Part shown: positions 34,837-45,094 of the stretch, piece after piece
How positions within the stretch are numbered: the stretch's first letter is position 1
How the letters are laid out: every line of letters starts with the position of its first letter
DNA from: Verrucomicrobiota bacterium
GTDB lineage: Bacteria > Verrucomicrobiota > Verrucomicrobiia > JADLBR01
DNA: 61,777 nucleotides
NCBI GenBank assembly: GCA_029560585.1
Contig: JAKQKQ010000025.1
Span: forward strand, 1-61,777
Reading direction: 5' to 3'
Notes under the pieces: model-generated
Told to the model about the DNA's origin: nothing
Databases searched by the model: none
Seen by the model: only the letters and a program-made list of their open reading frames with translations
Position numbers and translations under genes: made by a program

Positions 34837-36111
34837 ATGCGACACCGTAGCGATACCAATCCGCGGCGAGCCCTGGCCCTCGGCGCCGCGATCCTGGCGG
34901 CTCCGGTTGGCGCGGCCGAGGTCCCCGACCCGCGCATCGATTGCGCCTTCCCGGGCGGCAACGCGATCGTCGAAAGCATCGAGAACGACACCGTCATTTT
35001 GAAACAGGACCGGCGCGATACCGAGGGCTGGTGGTTTTACTGGTACTTCCGGGTCCAGGGCGCCGCCGGCCGCACGCTGAATTTCAAATTCACCGACGGG
35101 GCCCCCGTCGGGGTGCGTGGTCCCGCTATCTCGTTGGACGAAGGACTCAGCTGGGAATGGCTTGGCAAGGAAAGGTCCACGACCAACGCCTTCAGCTATG
35201 CGTTTGGGGAGGACGCGCGATCCGTGCGCTTCTCATTCGGGATGCCCTACACCGAAACCAACCTCGGGGCATTCCTCAAACGGTTTTCGGGCAACCCCGC
35301 GCTCAAGGTCGAGACACTGTGCCAGAGCCGTAAGGGCCGACCGGTCGAGTTTCTCAGGCTCGGGTGCATCGATGGCGCACCGCAGGCCCGCGTCTTCATC
35401 ACCTGCCGCCACCATTGCTGCGAGATGATGGCCAGCTATGCGGTCGAGGGCATCGCGGAATCCGTGCTGGCGGACGACGATGCCGGACGCTGGTTTCGCG
35501 AGCATGTGGCGTTTGGGATCGTGCCGTTCGTGGACAAGGATGGCGTGGAGGATGGCGACCAGGGGAAGAACCGCCGCCCACACGACCACAATCGAGATTA
35601 CGGCAATAATGGGATCTACGCCGAAACCCGCGCCATCCGCGCGCTGCTGCCCCGCTGGTCTGGCGGACACCTTTGCATCACGCTCGACCTCCATTGCCCC
35701 TCGATCCGTGGCGGCGAGAATGAGCACATCTATCAGGTCGGCAAAGAACCGCCCGATCAATGGGCGCGACAGCAGGACTTCGGCAAAATCCTGGAGGATG
35801 TCCGTCAGGGTCCCTTGCCCTACAAGGCCTCGGGGGATCTGCCCTTCGGCCAGAAATGGAACACGGCCAAGAACTACGCCGCGGGCACGAGCTTCTGCCA
35901 GTGGGCCCACACGGTTCCCGGCGTGTGGCTGGCAACCAGTTTCGAGCTCCCCTATGCCAATGCATCGGGCTTCGAAGTGACCGCGCGCACCGCCCGCTAC
36001 TTCGGGCACGACATCGCCCGCGCACTCCGCCGTTACCTCGAACAGATTCCGAACACCGCGCGCGTCATCACAACCGGGGAGAACCCGACCGGATCGATTC
36101 AGGCGCATTGA
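34837..36111 (+). CDS. Secreted M14-family zinc carboxypeptidase
   Basis: A signal peptide (about 1-27) is followed by an N-terminal beta domain (about 28-150) and an M14 catalytic domain. Zinc ligands are His193 and Glu196 in RHHCCE (HxxE) and His286 in LDLHCP. Asn252-Arg253 in HDHNRDY match the carboxylate-binding NR pair, and a late Glu in TSFELPY is the expected catalytic Glu. The 424-residue architecture (beta-sandwich plus M14) is like the M14 subfamilies that trim peptidoglycan or glycopeptides. Inference: removes terminal residues from glycoprotein or cell-wall peptides. It converges with the GH38 operon, only 26 bp apart. Confidence 0.92.
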   Translation: MRHRSDTNPRRALALGAAILAAPVGAAEVPDPRIDCAFPGGNAIVESIENDTVILKQDRRDTEGWWFYWYFRVQGAAGRTLNFKFTDGAPVGVRGPAISLDEGLSWEWLGKERSTTNAFSYAFGEDARSVRFSFGMPYTETNLGAFLKRFSGNPALKVETLCQSRKGRPVEFLRLGCIDGAPQARVFITCRHHCCEMMASYAVEGIAESVLADDDAGRWFREHVAFGIVPFVDKDGVEDGDQGKNRRPHDHNRDYGNNGIYAETRAIRALLPRWSGGHLCITLDLHCPSIRGGENEHIYQVGKEPPDQWARQQDFGKILEDVRQGPLPYKASGDLPFGQKWNTAKNYAAGTSFCQWAHTVPGVWLATSFELPYANASGFEVTARTARYFGHDIARALRRYLEQIPNTARVITTGENPTGSIQAH

Positions 36112-36137
36112 GCCCCGAAACCGGCATGGTGTTTTAC

Positions 36138-38744
36138 CTACTCTCTCACGCGCGCGCGCAGGTTCACTATTTTCCAGGGCGCTATCTTGAATCGCATCTC
36201 CCGGCCCGCGCAGTCGATCGTGCCCGATTCGCCGGTCGCATTGCCTAGAAAATCGGTCTCCCGCACCGATTCGAATGGCTGGTGCAGGCGAAAATGCGCC
36301 TGGGCCTCTTGCCCCGATCCCTCATAGAGACGAATCTCAATCTCCGGGGGCCGGTTCCCATCCGCCGATCCGATGACCCGGAGCGCTGACAGGATCACGT
36401 TTGACGGACCGACTTCTGCGAACGAGGCAACATCATCAAGGGTGGCCTGTTTGTTCTGGGGTGCCTTGCTCACCCGCACGCGACGCAATCCCAGATCGGG
36501 CGAGAATGCCATCAGGGGCACGTGTGATTCCATGGCCTCGCGCTGGCGGGCGGCATCGGTCCCGGCTCCTGCGTGCGGCACGACGGCACACCTGAGCACA
36601 TGATGGCCCGTCCCCTTGATGGAGGGGTGCATCTGCCCCCACTTGTCGGGTGTCAGCGGGCGCACCCGGAGCAGAATGAATTCCAGCGTCTTCTCGTCTG
36701 GTTCGAAACCGTAGCCGGTGTGGGCACCGGGTGGGCAAACGAAGGTGTAGCCAAATGCGTCGGACGAGATATCCGTCCAGCGCGCCGCACAGTAGCCGGT
36801 CGGATAGCCCTTCACGAAGATCTCCCCACGAAAGGGTTCCTCCGCCAGATTCTCTCGCGGCTCCGCGCCAAACGGAATTCCCGCCCGCACGCGCCCGCTG
36901 ATCCCCACCGGGAAACGAATCACGAAAACTCCGGAACCGTCGGCGGCATTCAGTTCCACGCGATAATCCAGGCGACGACTTCCACGCCAGATGCGGAGTT
37001 CGCGTGTCGCGGAGTGCGCGCCGAAGGTGCCCGAAGCCCGCGCCGATGCGAACACCGGGCCCTGGACGCGCCGGAGGCGGTCGTCGCCCGTCGCCCAGGC
37101 ATGGCTGGCGCCCAAGGGGCCGTTCATCTCCCAGCTCTTTGACGGGGGCGCATCTCGATAGACAATGTCGCCAAGGCCTTCCCCGGTCACGCCAAGCGAC
37201 AGCCCGCTCGCCTTATCGAAGACCTCCAGCTCCCCATCCGCACGAATCCGCACGCGATAGCCATCGGTCTCAACCAGTCCGGCACCAACGCCCGTGTCCG
37301 CGCCGCCGCCCGCGACGGCGGATCTTCGGCTGAGATAGAATGTCCGGTAACCGCATGCGGGCACCCCCTCTGCAATGAATGCCAATCCCCGCCCGCCCGC
37401 GCCTGTTCCTGGCACCCACTGCACCGGGATAGCGCCGCCGGCACCATCGCGAAGCACCAGGCCCGACGGATCGCCTTCCGCCGCGAATTCCACCGGACCC
37501 GAGACGGGCCACGCGTGAAAATTAAACACCACGAGCGGTGCCCCCAGATCGCCCCGAAAGTTGATCCTGCCGACGATGCCCGATAGCACTTCGTGGAGTG
37601 CTTGCTCGATCCTCGCGCGACGGAACCGGGCAAAGGCCAGTCTCTCCTCGTAGTCCACCGTCCATGCCCATTGGATCGCATGGCCCGCGCAGGCAAGCAC
37701 GTCTCGCCAGAGTTGGTCCGCCGCGCCGGTTCCGATCGGTTCGCCCGCCGCGAGCGCCATGACCTGCGCTTTCTCCAGGCAGAGCAAGAGGTCCTCGTCC
37801 TGATTGTTCTGCATATAGAGGCTGCGATCCCCGTGAACGCCCGCCTCGACATAGCACTCGAGCGAATCCAGCGACCCCTTCAATTCCGTGATGGGCGCGC
37901 CGCATTTCTCGACCTCCTCAAAATATCGGCTGTTGGTCCCAAGTACTTTTCTGCTTGGGTCCCAGGCGGCGGCCTCCTGCGGCAACTTTGGGTCCGGCAA
38001 TTGATCATCGGCCCCGATGGCCAATCGCCAGATCGGCGAGGGCGAGCATCCCTTCACTGGTTTGCCGAACTTCCCCATCTGATTGTAGCCATAGAAGCAG
38101 CGCGCCGATAGCATCCGCGTGCCATCGAGCCCCTTGCGCCAGAAGACGACCTGCGGGCCCATCGGCCGGGAGAACATGAAGTAGCGATAGCCGGCCTTGG
38201 CGAGAATCTGCGGCATTTGCGACGGGCCGCACATCAGGTCCACGGCATTGTAGACATTCAGCGTGGCCCCAGGCGCATTCCGTCGGTAGTCCTCCTTCGC
38301 CAAGACCAGGTTGCGCACGATCGTCTCGGGATATACTTCGGTGAGCCTCGGATTGCACACGGCACCGATCACCTCGATGCGGCCCTCCCGAACCCGCCGC
38401 CAGAATTCCTCGACCATCCCCGGCCATTCGCGCCCGGCTTTCTCCAGAAATGGCGCCAGCTCCTCGTTCTCGTTCTCCAAAAGCCACACGTAATTCGGAT
38501 TGTCGCGCATGAGAACGAGGACCTGGCGGATGATCTCCGCGTAGCGCTGCTCGTGCCACAGCCGCGTATGGCCCCAGCACCAGTCGCAGTGCGAGGACAA
38601 GTTCACCACCGTGAACTTCGGATCTTCCGATGGTCCCGTGGCCGGGTCGCACCACGCGCCAACGAGCGCGAGCGCAGTCACCACGACGATCGCGAAATGG
38701 ATCGCCCCCTTCTTCGATGAGACTCCCTTGTTGTGGCGATTCAT
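36138..38744 (-). CDS. Secreted GH38-type alpha-mannosidase
   Basis: The ATG at 38744 follows a GAGGAA site; a much longer in-frame extension is only a shadow of the preceding gene. Residues 1-31 form a signal anchor or peptide. The GH38 N-terminal domain shows the metal-binding HCDWCW (His52, Asp54) in place of HxDPGW and the nucleophile candidate Asp169 in NVYNAVDLMCGPSQMPQILA, followed by AGYRYFMFSRP. The long C-terminal part (about 400-868) is the usual beta-rich region. It is the last gene of a five-gene operon. It should cleave alpha-mannosides, but the altered HCDWCW and DLMCG motifs mean the exact specificity may differ. Confidence 0.92.
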   Translation of the reverse strand: MNRHNKGVSSKKGAIHFAIVVVTALALVGAWCDPATGPSEDPKFTVVNLSSHCDWCWGHTRLWHEQRYAEIIRQVLVLMRDNPNYVWLLENENEELAPFLEKAGREWPGMVEEFWRRVREGRIEVIGAVCNPRLTEVYPETIVRNLVLAKEDYRRNAPGATLNVYNAVDLMCGPSQMPQILAKAGYRYFMFSRPMGPQVVFWRKGLDGTRMLSARCFYGYNQMGKFGKPVKGCSPSPIWRLAIGADDQLPDPKLPQEAAAWDPSRKVLGTNSRYFEEVEKCGAPITELKGSLDSLECYVEAGVHGDRSLYMQNNQDEDLLLCLEKAQVMALAAGEPIGTGAADQLWRDVLACAGHAIQWAWTVDYEERLAFARFRRARIEQALHEVLSGIVGRINFRGDLGAPLVVFNFHAWPVSGPVEFAAEGDPSGLVLRDGAGGAIPVQWVPGTGAGGRGLAFIAEGVPACGYRTFYLSRRSAVAGGGADTGVGAGLVETDGYRVRIRADGELEVFDKASGLSLGVTGEGLGDIVYRDAPPSKSWEMNGPLGASHAWATGDDRLRRVQGPVFASARASGTFGAHSATRELRIWRGSRRLDYRVELNAADGSGVFVIRFPVGISGRVRAGIPFGAEPRENLAEEPFRGEIFVKGYPTGYCAARWTDISSDAFGYTFVCPPGAHTGYGFEPDEKTLEFILLRVRPLTPDKWGQMHPSIKGTGHHVLRCAVVPHAGAGTDAARQREAMESHVPLMAFSPDLGLRRVRVSKAPQNKQATLDDVASFAEVGPSNVILSALRVIGSADGNRPPEIEIRLYEGSGQEAQAHFRLHQPFESVRETDFLGNATGESGTIDCAGREMRFKIAPWKIVNLRARVRE

Positions 38745-38755
38745 GGCTTCCTCAA

Positions 38756-40084
38756 TCAATTGCCCAGGGCAAATCGGATTCCCTGGTAAGCCTCCAGCCT
38801 CGGCAGCGTGATCTGCAGCATGCCGCCACGGTCCTCTTGCCGGAACGGCAACACCACGCCCTGGATTGTCGCGTACTTCCCCATCGCGGCCATCCGGACC
38901 ACGTTGGCCCCGACATCCCGCATCGTCGCCGCGAGCGCCGTCGCATGGATTTCCAGTTCGGGCGTGAACGGGTCCGCTGCGTGGCCGGACGGAGTGGATC
39001 GGACGCCTCCGCCTCCCATCGGCCCGCCAAGCCGCACCCGCATCAATCGCGAGCCCGCCCCATAATACAACGTCTGTTCGGGGGTCACGAAGAACCCCAT
39101 CGCTCGCGCCAGCGACTTGTCGCGTGCGACGATGCGCGCCACGTGATCGGTCGGGTCGATGGCGAACACCGCATCGTCGCCGACCCCATAGATGAGGCCC
39201 CGCGGACCCGCGGGTTCGTCGCTCAATTCGGGAAAGCGCAGGCCCTTCACCGGCAACTCGCCGGTGAAGACGGTCTCCCGCCTGGCCGGGTCGAACGCGT
39301 AATATCGTGTCCCGGCGATGCCGTACAGGAGACCGTTCCGCGCGGGCACGACCGCACCGTAGTGCTTCGTCCCGGCAACGGGTCGCGCCCGGTACGCGAC
39401 CTCCTCGCGCTTGCAGTCCCACAGGAAAACCAGGGCCTCCTTCTCGGTCGGGATCGCGCTCGAGCCGCCGTGGATCGACGACGTGCAGAACACGCCCCCC
39501 AGGTCCGCCACGGACGCGAGGCCGACGATGCTCTGGTTGGCGACGATATTCGTCCAGACCCTGCAAGAGAAATCGTCCGGGTTGATCCGCGCCAGGGCCC
39601 CGCCAAGCCGGCCCTTGGAGGGAAACGTCCCCGTGTAAATCATCTCATCCGGCCCGATCGCGCTGCCCAACCAGTAGCTTGCAGGTGATGCCGGCACCCC
39701 GAGATCCACGAGCTTGCCCGCGGCCAGATCATATTTGAAAAAGTGGCCGGGCGAACCGGCATATACGTAAGGATTGCCGTCGGCGGCCTGGATCATCTGG
39801 ATATGGGTCCGGCCCCAGCGGGTGAGGTCGACCCAGATGGTCTCGCCGCTGTCGGTCCTGACGCCCACCAGTGCATGCCTGTCGGGTGCCTCATATGTGC
39901 TCCACGCCACAAATCCGTTTTGGGGATCATGCGTGACGATTTCCATCGTCAGTTCGCGGACCAGCACCGGTTCGCCCAGATCTTCGAAAGTGAACGGGAT
40001 GCCGGATGCCATGACATCCGTTTTGACGCCCGTCAGGAGAATCGCGGCCACGAGAACGACTGGCGCTGGCGATGCCGCACTCAC
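38756..40084 (-). CDS. Secreted beta-propeller protein
   Basis: I choose the GTG at 40084, one base after the TGA of the preceding gene, because it starts a good signal peptide (SAASPAPVVLVAAILLTGVK) and indicates translational coupling; ATG 40018 is an alternative lacking a signal. The 442-residue product has repeated blades with the pattern NPYVYAGSPGHFFKYDLAAG, LLYGIAGTRYYAFDPARRE and DAVFAIDPTDHVAR, typical of a seven- or eight-bladed propeller. No catalytic motif was recognised; oligogalacturonate-lyase-like or binding roles are possible. The GH38 gene follows after 11 bp. Confidence 0.85.
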   Translation of the reverse strand: MSAASPAPVVLVAAILLTGVKTDVMASGIPFTFEDLGEPVLVRELTMEIVTHDPQNGFVAWSTYEAPDRHALVGVRTDSGETIWVDLTRWGRTHIQMIQAADGNPYVYAGSPGHFFKYDLAAGKLVDLGVPASPASYWLGSAIGPDEMIYTGTFPSKGRLGGALARINPDDFSCRVWTNIVANQSIVGLASVADLGGVFCTSSIHGGSSAIPTEKEALVFLWDCKREEVAYRARPVAGTKHYGAVVPARNGLLYGIAGTRYYAFDPARRETVFTGELPVKGLRFPELSDEPAGPRGLIYGVGDDAVFAIDPTDHVARIVARDKSLARAMGFFVTPEQTLYYGAGSRLMRVRLGGPMGGGGVRSTPSGHAADPFTPELEIHATALAATMRDVGANVVRMAAMGKYATIQGVVLPFRQEDRGGMLQITLPRLEAYQGIRFALGN

Positions 40085-40085
40085 T

Positions 40086-42839
40086 TCACGGGTCCTTATT
40101 CGTCGTCTCCAATCGAATATTGTCCACGTAGAAGATCCCGCCGGGCTTTCCGGCACTCGAGAAACCAAACCACGTAAGGTGGCGGAACTCGCGATGGAGA
40201 CATGGGACCCGATCGAAGATCATCTCCTTTTCACCGGCGACAGTGATCGCGAGGCGATAGCCGCGGGGAGCGGATTCCGACTCCGGGGTTTCGAGTTTCG
40301 AGCCGGGATCGATCTGGATGTCGATGTGGATCCATTTGCCGGGGGGAACCTTGGCGAGCGGCTTTCCGGCTGCGGTGACCGAGCCATCGGCGCGGAGCAT
40401 GACGCTCGGGCCCTCGCGGTATTCAAAACCTTTCTGCGTGTAATCGCGGAGGCCGATGGCGCACTCGGAGGGATGCTCGGCACTGTTCAGTATATCGCAG
40501 GTGAAGTGGGCGACGCCGTTGGTGTACCGGGCCGATGTGAAAAACAAGTGAGGCTCCCATGCGTGCGGCAGGCCCTCCGCCTCGGTGAATTTCAGGCTCT
40601 TCTTCCCGTCGCAAGGGGCCTCCTCCGTGACCTGGAGCACGTCCGGTCGATCCGGGGGATAGCACTGAAAGCCGTCGGGCTGTTTGCCGGTTGGGGTGGC
40701 TTCGAAACCTTCGGCGAGCGGCTTCGGTGGCGGGGCGGGGGGCAGTGGCGGCAGGACGGGAAGCGGTGGACGCGTGATTCGTTTCGGCGCATTCACCCAC
40801 GTCCGGTCGCCATAGAGCCCCACCGCTTCCAGTGCGATCGGCCCAAAACCCATCGCGAGCGCGGGCGATGTAGGCCTGAGGCGGAAATCGCCGCGCCCCG
40901 GATCGTAGAATTGCGGGTCCGCGATCCTCGAATCTTTGTCGCGGCCGGTGTGCTGCCATTCGGCGAAGCTCACCCCGGAGAAGATTGGCTCCCTGCCGGA
41001 AACATCCCAATAGAGGTTGCGTCGGAACTCGGTCTTGCACTTGAGCGGACTGAAGTGATCGGACGTGGCCTGGCCCTTTTCGGAGAGCACGATGTTGCCC
41101 TCGAAGGTGAATGACAGGTGATCCTCGACCCGGCAGCAGGTGATCGTGTTGCTCCCACCGAAAGCGAAGATATTGTTCCGCGCGACGTTCTCGCGCCCGT
41201 AGTGCTGATTGTAGGCCCCGGCGCCCACGCAATAGACGATGTTGCTCTCAACCAGGATGCCCGTGGAGCCCTCGTCGTGGTAGATGCCGGTCCCGCCGAC
41301 GGGCATCATCGGCGTCGGCACGACATCGTGGACGATGTTGTTTCGGATGATGGTGCCGGGCGAAATCCCGAGGGTATAGATACCGCCGCCGTCGCTGAAG
41401 AAGCCGTTGCAGATGTGGTGGACGTGGTTGAAGGCGATGAGGTTGTGGTTTGCGGAACTCGGAGCGTAGCCCCACGAGTGTCCCACGGAGATCCCGAGGT
41501 GATGAAAATCGGAGATCTCGTTGTGCGTGACCTGATTGTAAGACGACCTGCCAATCCAGACACCCTGGCTGCCGCGGAAGATGTGCGAGCCGTCGTGGAT
41601 GAAGCAGTTGTCCACCGTGTTGCGGTCGACGCGCATCTCCGGCGTATCGCGCCAGACCTTGGGTCCGATGAACACCGCGCTGCCGGCGAGATCATGGATG
41701 TGGCAGCGGCGCATGAGGTTGTCGGCGCAGCCGCTGTCGAGCCATAGGCCGTTCTCTCCGGCGTGCGCGATCTCGCAACCCTCGAAGGAGGCGTGGCGCA
41801 ATCCCTCGGCGGCGATCAATGGCATGCGCTCGATCGCACCCTGCTCGTCGGGCGGCATGTCGGGGGCGATGCGGCAATCGGTGTGCTGGAATGAGAGGCC
41901 ATCGAAATGCAGGTGCTCGATGTATTTCTTCTCCGCCGGAACGCCCTTGAATGCGACGAGTGTCTGCGGGACGACCGGCGCGACCACCTCGGCCCGGCGC
42001 ATGTCCTCGCCCGGCATTGGCCAGTAGGAGAGCACGCCCGTGGCGCGATCGAGGTACCACTCGCCCGGCACATCGAGCGCCTCGGGGATGTTCTCCACTT
42101 GGTAGCGGGTGTTCCACTCCCACCAGTAGCCGATGGGCCACCGGGAGATGGGCGCGAGGTGAACGACTCGCTCGGCCTCGTCCAAGTCCGTGATCAGATG
42201 GATAGACGTGGTCCAAGAATGGTAGATGACGACCCGGGCATCGCCAAAGTTCTGCCACCGCTTTATGTCCCCGTCGCGATACACGAAGCCGCGCTTTGCG
42301 AGGATGTTCGGATCTGACCATTTCGCGCGGTTGAACGGGGCCAGAATACCCTCGGTGTAGAGGTAGCCCTCGTTGGGCGTGCGCGCGCAGGTGCGGCGCT
42401 CCCCACTGACAAAGAGCTGATGGAAATACCATCGGCCCTCCTTGGCCGCCGCGACATCCGCCCGCCAGATCGCGCCCTCCCCTTTCCTCCAGCCGGTGAT
42501 GGGCCTCCCCCCGGAGATAATAGGGCGCTCGCGACCGAAGGCGCGGTAGGTGATCGGTGCTTCCGCCGTGCCCGAATCCTCCGGCGTGAATTCGATCGTT
42601 TTGCTCGCGCGGTACACGCCACCTCGGAGGAAGACGGTCACAGGACCCGCCTGCGTTTTGGCGACCTTCCTCCTGCGGATCTCGTCGCGGGCCCGCTCAA
42701 GGGTCGCGAAGGGTTTGGCGCGGGTGCCGGGATTCGCGTCATCGCCGCTCGGCGCCACGTAAATGCCGTTCGGTGGACCCTCACCCATCTGGCAGGCCGA
42801 CAGCAGCAACAGCGTGACAAACCAGGTGTTTCTTCTCAT
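40086..42839 (-). CDS. Right-handed parallel beta-helix lipoprotein (copy 2 of a tandem pair)
   Basis: The ATG at 42839 starts a lipoprotein signal with lipobox LLSAC (MRRNTWFVTLLLLSACQMG). The opening IYVAPSGDDANPGTRAKPFA then LERARDEIR is shared almost exactly with the neighbouring 42922 gene. A beta-helix follows (about 340-640) with repeated N-x-I-x-x-N turns (VTHNEISDFHHLG, IIRNNIVHDV, LVESNIVYCVG). The C-terminal 230 residues are a jelly-roll domain (HFTCDILNSAEHPSECAIG ... FYVDNIRLE). At 917 residues it is larger than its paralogue by that domain. Likely an outer-membrane-facing polysaccharide lyase or glycosidase; no active-site residues were assigned. Confidence 0.92.
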   Translation of the reverse strand: MRRNTWFVTLLLLSACQMGEGPPNGIYVAPSGDDANPGTRAKPFATLERARDEIRRRKVAKTQAGPVTVFLRGGVYRASKTIEFTPEDSGTAEAPITYRAFGRERPIISGGRPITGWRKGEGAIWRADVAAAKEGRWYFHQLFVSGERRTCARTPNEGYLYTEGILAPFNRAKWSDPNILAKRGFVYRDGDIKRWQNFGDARVVIYHSWTTSIHLITDLDEAERVVHLAPISRWPIGYWWEWNTRYQVENIPEALDVPGEWYLDRATGVLSYWPMPGEDMRRAEVVAPVVPQTLVAFKGVPAEKKYIEHLHFDGLSFQHTDCRIAPDMPPDEQGAIERMPLIAAEGLRHASFEGCEIAHAGENGLWLDSGCADNLMRRCHIHDLAGSAVFIGPKVWRDTPEMRVDRNTVDNCFIHDGSHIFRGSQGVWIGRSSYNQVTHNEISDFHHLGISVGHSWGYAPSSANHNLIAFNHVHHICNGFFSDGGGIYTLGISPGTIIRNNIVHDVVPTPMMPVGGTGIYHDEGSTGILVESNIVYCVGAGAYNQHYGRENVARNNIFAFGGSNTITCCRVEDHLSFTFEGNIVLSEKGQATSDHFSPLKCKTEFRRNLYWDVSGREPIFSGVSFAEWQHTGRDKDSRIADPQFYDPGRGDFRLRPTSPALAMGFGPIALEAVGLYGDRTWVNAPKRITRPPLPVLPPLPPAPPPKPLAEGFEATPTGKQPDGFQCYPPDRPDVLQVTEEAPCDGKKSLKFTEAEGLPHAWEPHLFFTSARYTNGVAHFTCDILNSAEHPSECAIGLRDYTQKGFEYREGPSVMLRADGSVTAAGKPLAKVPPGKWIHIDIQIDPGSKLETPESESAPRGYRLAITVAGEKEMIFDRVPCLHREFRHLTWFGFSSAGKPGGIFYVDNIRLETTNKDP

Positions 42840-42921
42840 GGCCGATCTACCGAGCATCCCAAAAGCACAGCTCTGGCACTCCTGTCACAAGTCCACATCC
42901 GATCGAGGCAGCAAGACCCTT

Positions 42922-45090
42922 TCACTTCGCCTGGCCCGCTTTCGGCGGCGGCTCGACCATGGGCCGGACGCTGTGGCTCACGGGCCACGTGGCACGATCG
43001 GCGCTCTGATAGAGGCCGATCTTCTCGATCGGGATCGGCCTGAAACCGAGTTTGAATGCCGGGGAATCGTCGCGGAGCCGAAAGTCGAGCTTTTCGCGAT
43101 CGACGAATTTCGGATCCCCGTCCAACAGGTTGTTCTCGAGCGTGACGAAGGGCTGCGCTTTTTTGTCGATCTCGTCCCATTTTCCGCCCGAACAGATGTT
43201 GCGCGCGACCAGGGTGCCCGTCGGCGATGCGGGGTCCTTATCGAGGATGCCGATGAGCTTCGGATAGCGCGTGCTATAGGGCGGCTCCTTGAAATGGATG
43301 CCATTGAGCGTGCCCTTTTCGCCGCCCTCTTTGATGAGGCCCTCGGGCATCGCGTGGGCCCACCCCATGCCGCGAGCGTCCACGTGCACCGCGGGTTTGC
43401 AATCGACGAAAATGTTGTTCTCGATGGTGTTGTCGTGGCCGCCGCCGATGAACGCGGCGCGCGTCACCTTGTAGAAGACATTGCTGGCGATGGCCGTGCC
43501 GCAAAACATGTCGTCGAGATACACGCCGACGCAGCCTCGGCCCTCGAAGCCATTGATGTGGTGCAGGTAGTTGCAGCGGACGACCGTGCCGCGCATCGTC
43601 CAGTTGCGACCGGAGTAGATCGCGCCCGCATCGTTGCTCTCGTGGCACACGCTGTGGATCTCGTTGAATTCGATGACGTGGTCGTTCCCCCCGAACCCGA
43701 TGGCGGTGTGCGGTGCATTCTCCAGCAGGTTGCGTGAGGCGCGATTCCCCACTCCGCTCAGCGAGATCGCCGGCCGATACATGCGGTTCCAGCGGCTCCA
43801 GTGGTGGATGTGGTTATTCTCGGCATAGAGACCGGCGGGCTCCAGCGTCTTTAGGGCGCCACCGCTCAGGCCGATGCCACCGTCAGCCGTCGCATAGATA
43901 TCGCAGCCCACGACCCCGGAATCCTTGCCGTCGCTCACCCGCACGGCCCAGCTGCCAACATTCCGGATGGTGCAGCCCGCGACGACGCTGTTGGTGCAAC
44001 CCTTCATGATGATGGCGTCGTTGCGCGTTGCCTCAAAGGTGAGACCGCGCAACGCGACATGGGCGACGCCGGTCATCGTGACGAGGTGGGGCAGCACCGA
44101 CACCGTGGGCTTCCCCTGCCCGATCTCCGCCGGTGGCCAGAAGTAAAGCCGACCGGCCTCGCGGTCGAGATACCACTCGCCGGGCTGGTCGATCTCGCAG
44201 AGCAAATTGAACCCGTAGAACCACTGGCCCTTGCGATACCCGTAGCCGTGGAACGGCTTGGCGAGGGTCATCACTTTCTGTTCGGCGTCGATGGACTCGA
44301 TGCGGTGCCGCTGTTCCGCCCAGTCATAAAACCAATAGCCGAGAACCCAGGGGTCCTTCTCGCCAATCCATCGCCGTGGCCGGTCGTCATCGTAGGAGAA
44401 GATACCCTCGAGCCGGCCCTTCGTGCCGCGCACGTCGCGCTCCGTGGCGCCCAGTACGGCCGATATCCGGATGAAGCCCTCGTTGGGGTAACGCGCCAGG
44501 GTCATCGGTTTGTCCTGGAAAAATAATTCCAGCCCCGGGCCGCCGCCTAGGCCGAATCCGCCGCCCATCTGTCCAAAGTCCGTCACGCCCAGTGCCCGAA
44601 GGTCGGCTTGCATCACCTTCCCGCGCGCCGCCGGATCAAGCCTCTCCAATACGGCCCCATCGCTAACCACCTGCCATCCGGTCACCGCCCTGCCCCCGAC
44701 GATGCGCGCCTCTTCCCCCTTCCGGGTCCGATACACGATCGGCGCGCCCGCGCTGCCGGAATCTTGCGCGGTCAGCTCGAACGGTCGCGCGACCTCATAC
44801 CTGCCGCCGCGGAGAAGCACGGTCACGGGTTCCTGGGGTTGCGCCCCGGCGCCCTTTGCGCGCAGGGCGCGGATTTCATCGCGCGCGCGCTCCAGCGTCG
44901 CGAAGGGCTTTGCCGCGGTTCCGGGATTGCCGTCATCGCCACCGGACGCGACGAACAGCGCCAAGCCCCGGGATGGTTCGGCGTCCTCCGGCCGCGATTC
45001 CGCTTTCCCGCCGCGGGAGCATCCGGCCACCAGCGCGAGCAAAGCGAGGCCAGCGGCCGATATGTGGTATCTGATGTCAATCGATATCAT
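42922..45090 (-). CDS. Right-handed parallel beta-helix lipoprotein (copy 1 of a tandem pair)
   Basis: The ATG at 45090 lies four bases after the stop of the GH20-like gene. The lipobox is LVAGC (SAAGLALLALVAGCSRGG). The mature N-terminus LFVASGGDDGNPGTAAKPFA and the following LERARDEIRALRAKG match the downstream paralogue, showing tandem duplication followed by divergence. The helix (about 370-640) carries many Asn ladder turns (IIMKGCTNSVVAGCTIRNVG, GGHDNTIENNIFVD). It lacks the C-terminal jelly roll of its neighbour. Family resemblance is to PbH1-repeat proteins, including polysaccharide lyases and GH120/GH141-type enzymes; specificity is unknown. Confidence 0.93.
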   Translation of the reverse strand: MISIDIRYHISAAGLALLALVAGCSRGGKAESRPEDAEPSRGLALFVASGGDDGNPGTAAKPFATLERARDEIRALRAKGAGAQPQEPVTVLLRGGRYEVARPFELTAQDSGSAGAPIVYRTRKGEEARIVGGRAVTGWQVVSDGAVLERLDPAARGKVMQADLRALGVTDFGQMGGGFGLGGGPGLELFFQDKPMTLARYPNEGFIRISAVLGATERDVRGTKGRLEGIFSYDDDRPRRWIGEKDPWVLGYWFYDWAEQRHRIESIDAEQKVMTLAKPFHGYGYRKGQWFYGFNLLCEIDQPGEWYLDREAGRLYFWPPAEIGQGKPTVSVLPHLVTMTGVAHVALRGLTFEATRNDAIIMKGCTNSVVAGCTIRNVGSWAVRVSDGKDSGVVGCDIYATADGGIGLSGGALKTLEPAGLYAENNHIHHWSRWNRMYRPAISLSGVGNRASRNLLENAPHTAIGFGGNDHVIEFNEIHSVCHESNDAGAIYSGRNWTMRGTVVRCNYLHHINGFEGRGCVGVYLDDMFCGTAIASNVFYKVTRAAFIGGGHDNTIENNIFVDCKPAVHVDARGMGWAHAMPEGLIKEGGEKGTLNGIHFKEPPYSTRYPKLIGILDKDPASPTGTLVARNICSGGKWDEIDKKAQPFVTLENNLLDGDPKFVDREKLDFRLRDDSPAFKLGFRPIPIEKIGLYQSADRATWPVSHSVRPMVEPPPKAGQAK

Positions 45091-45094
45091 GGCA

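Noticed and set aside
36138-39566. A 1142-residue reading of the GH38 gene that extends through most of the beta-propeller gene
   Set aside because: The extra 274 residues are low-complexity Arg/Gly/Ala sequence read out of frame through a real gene; ATG 38744 has its own ribosome site and signal.
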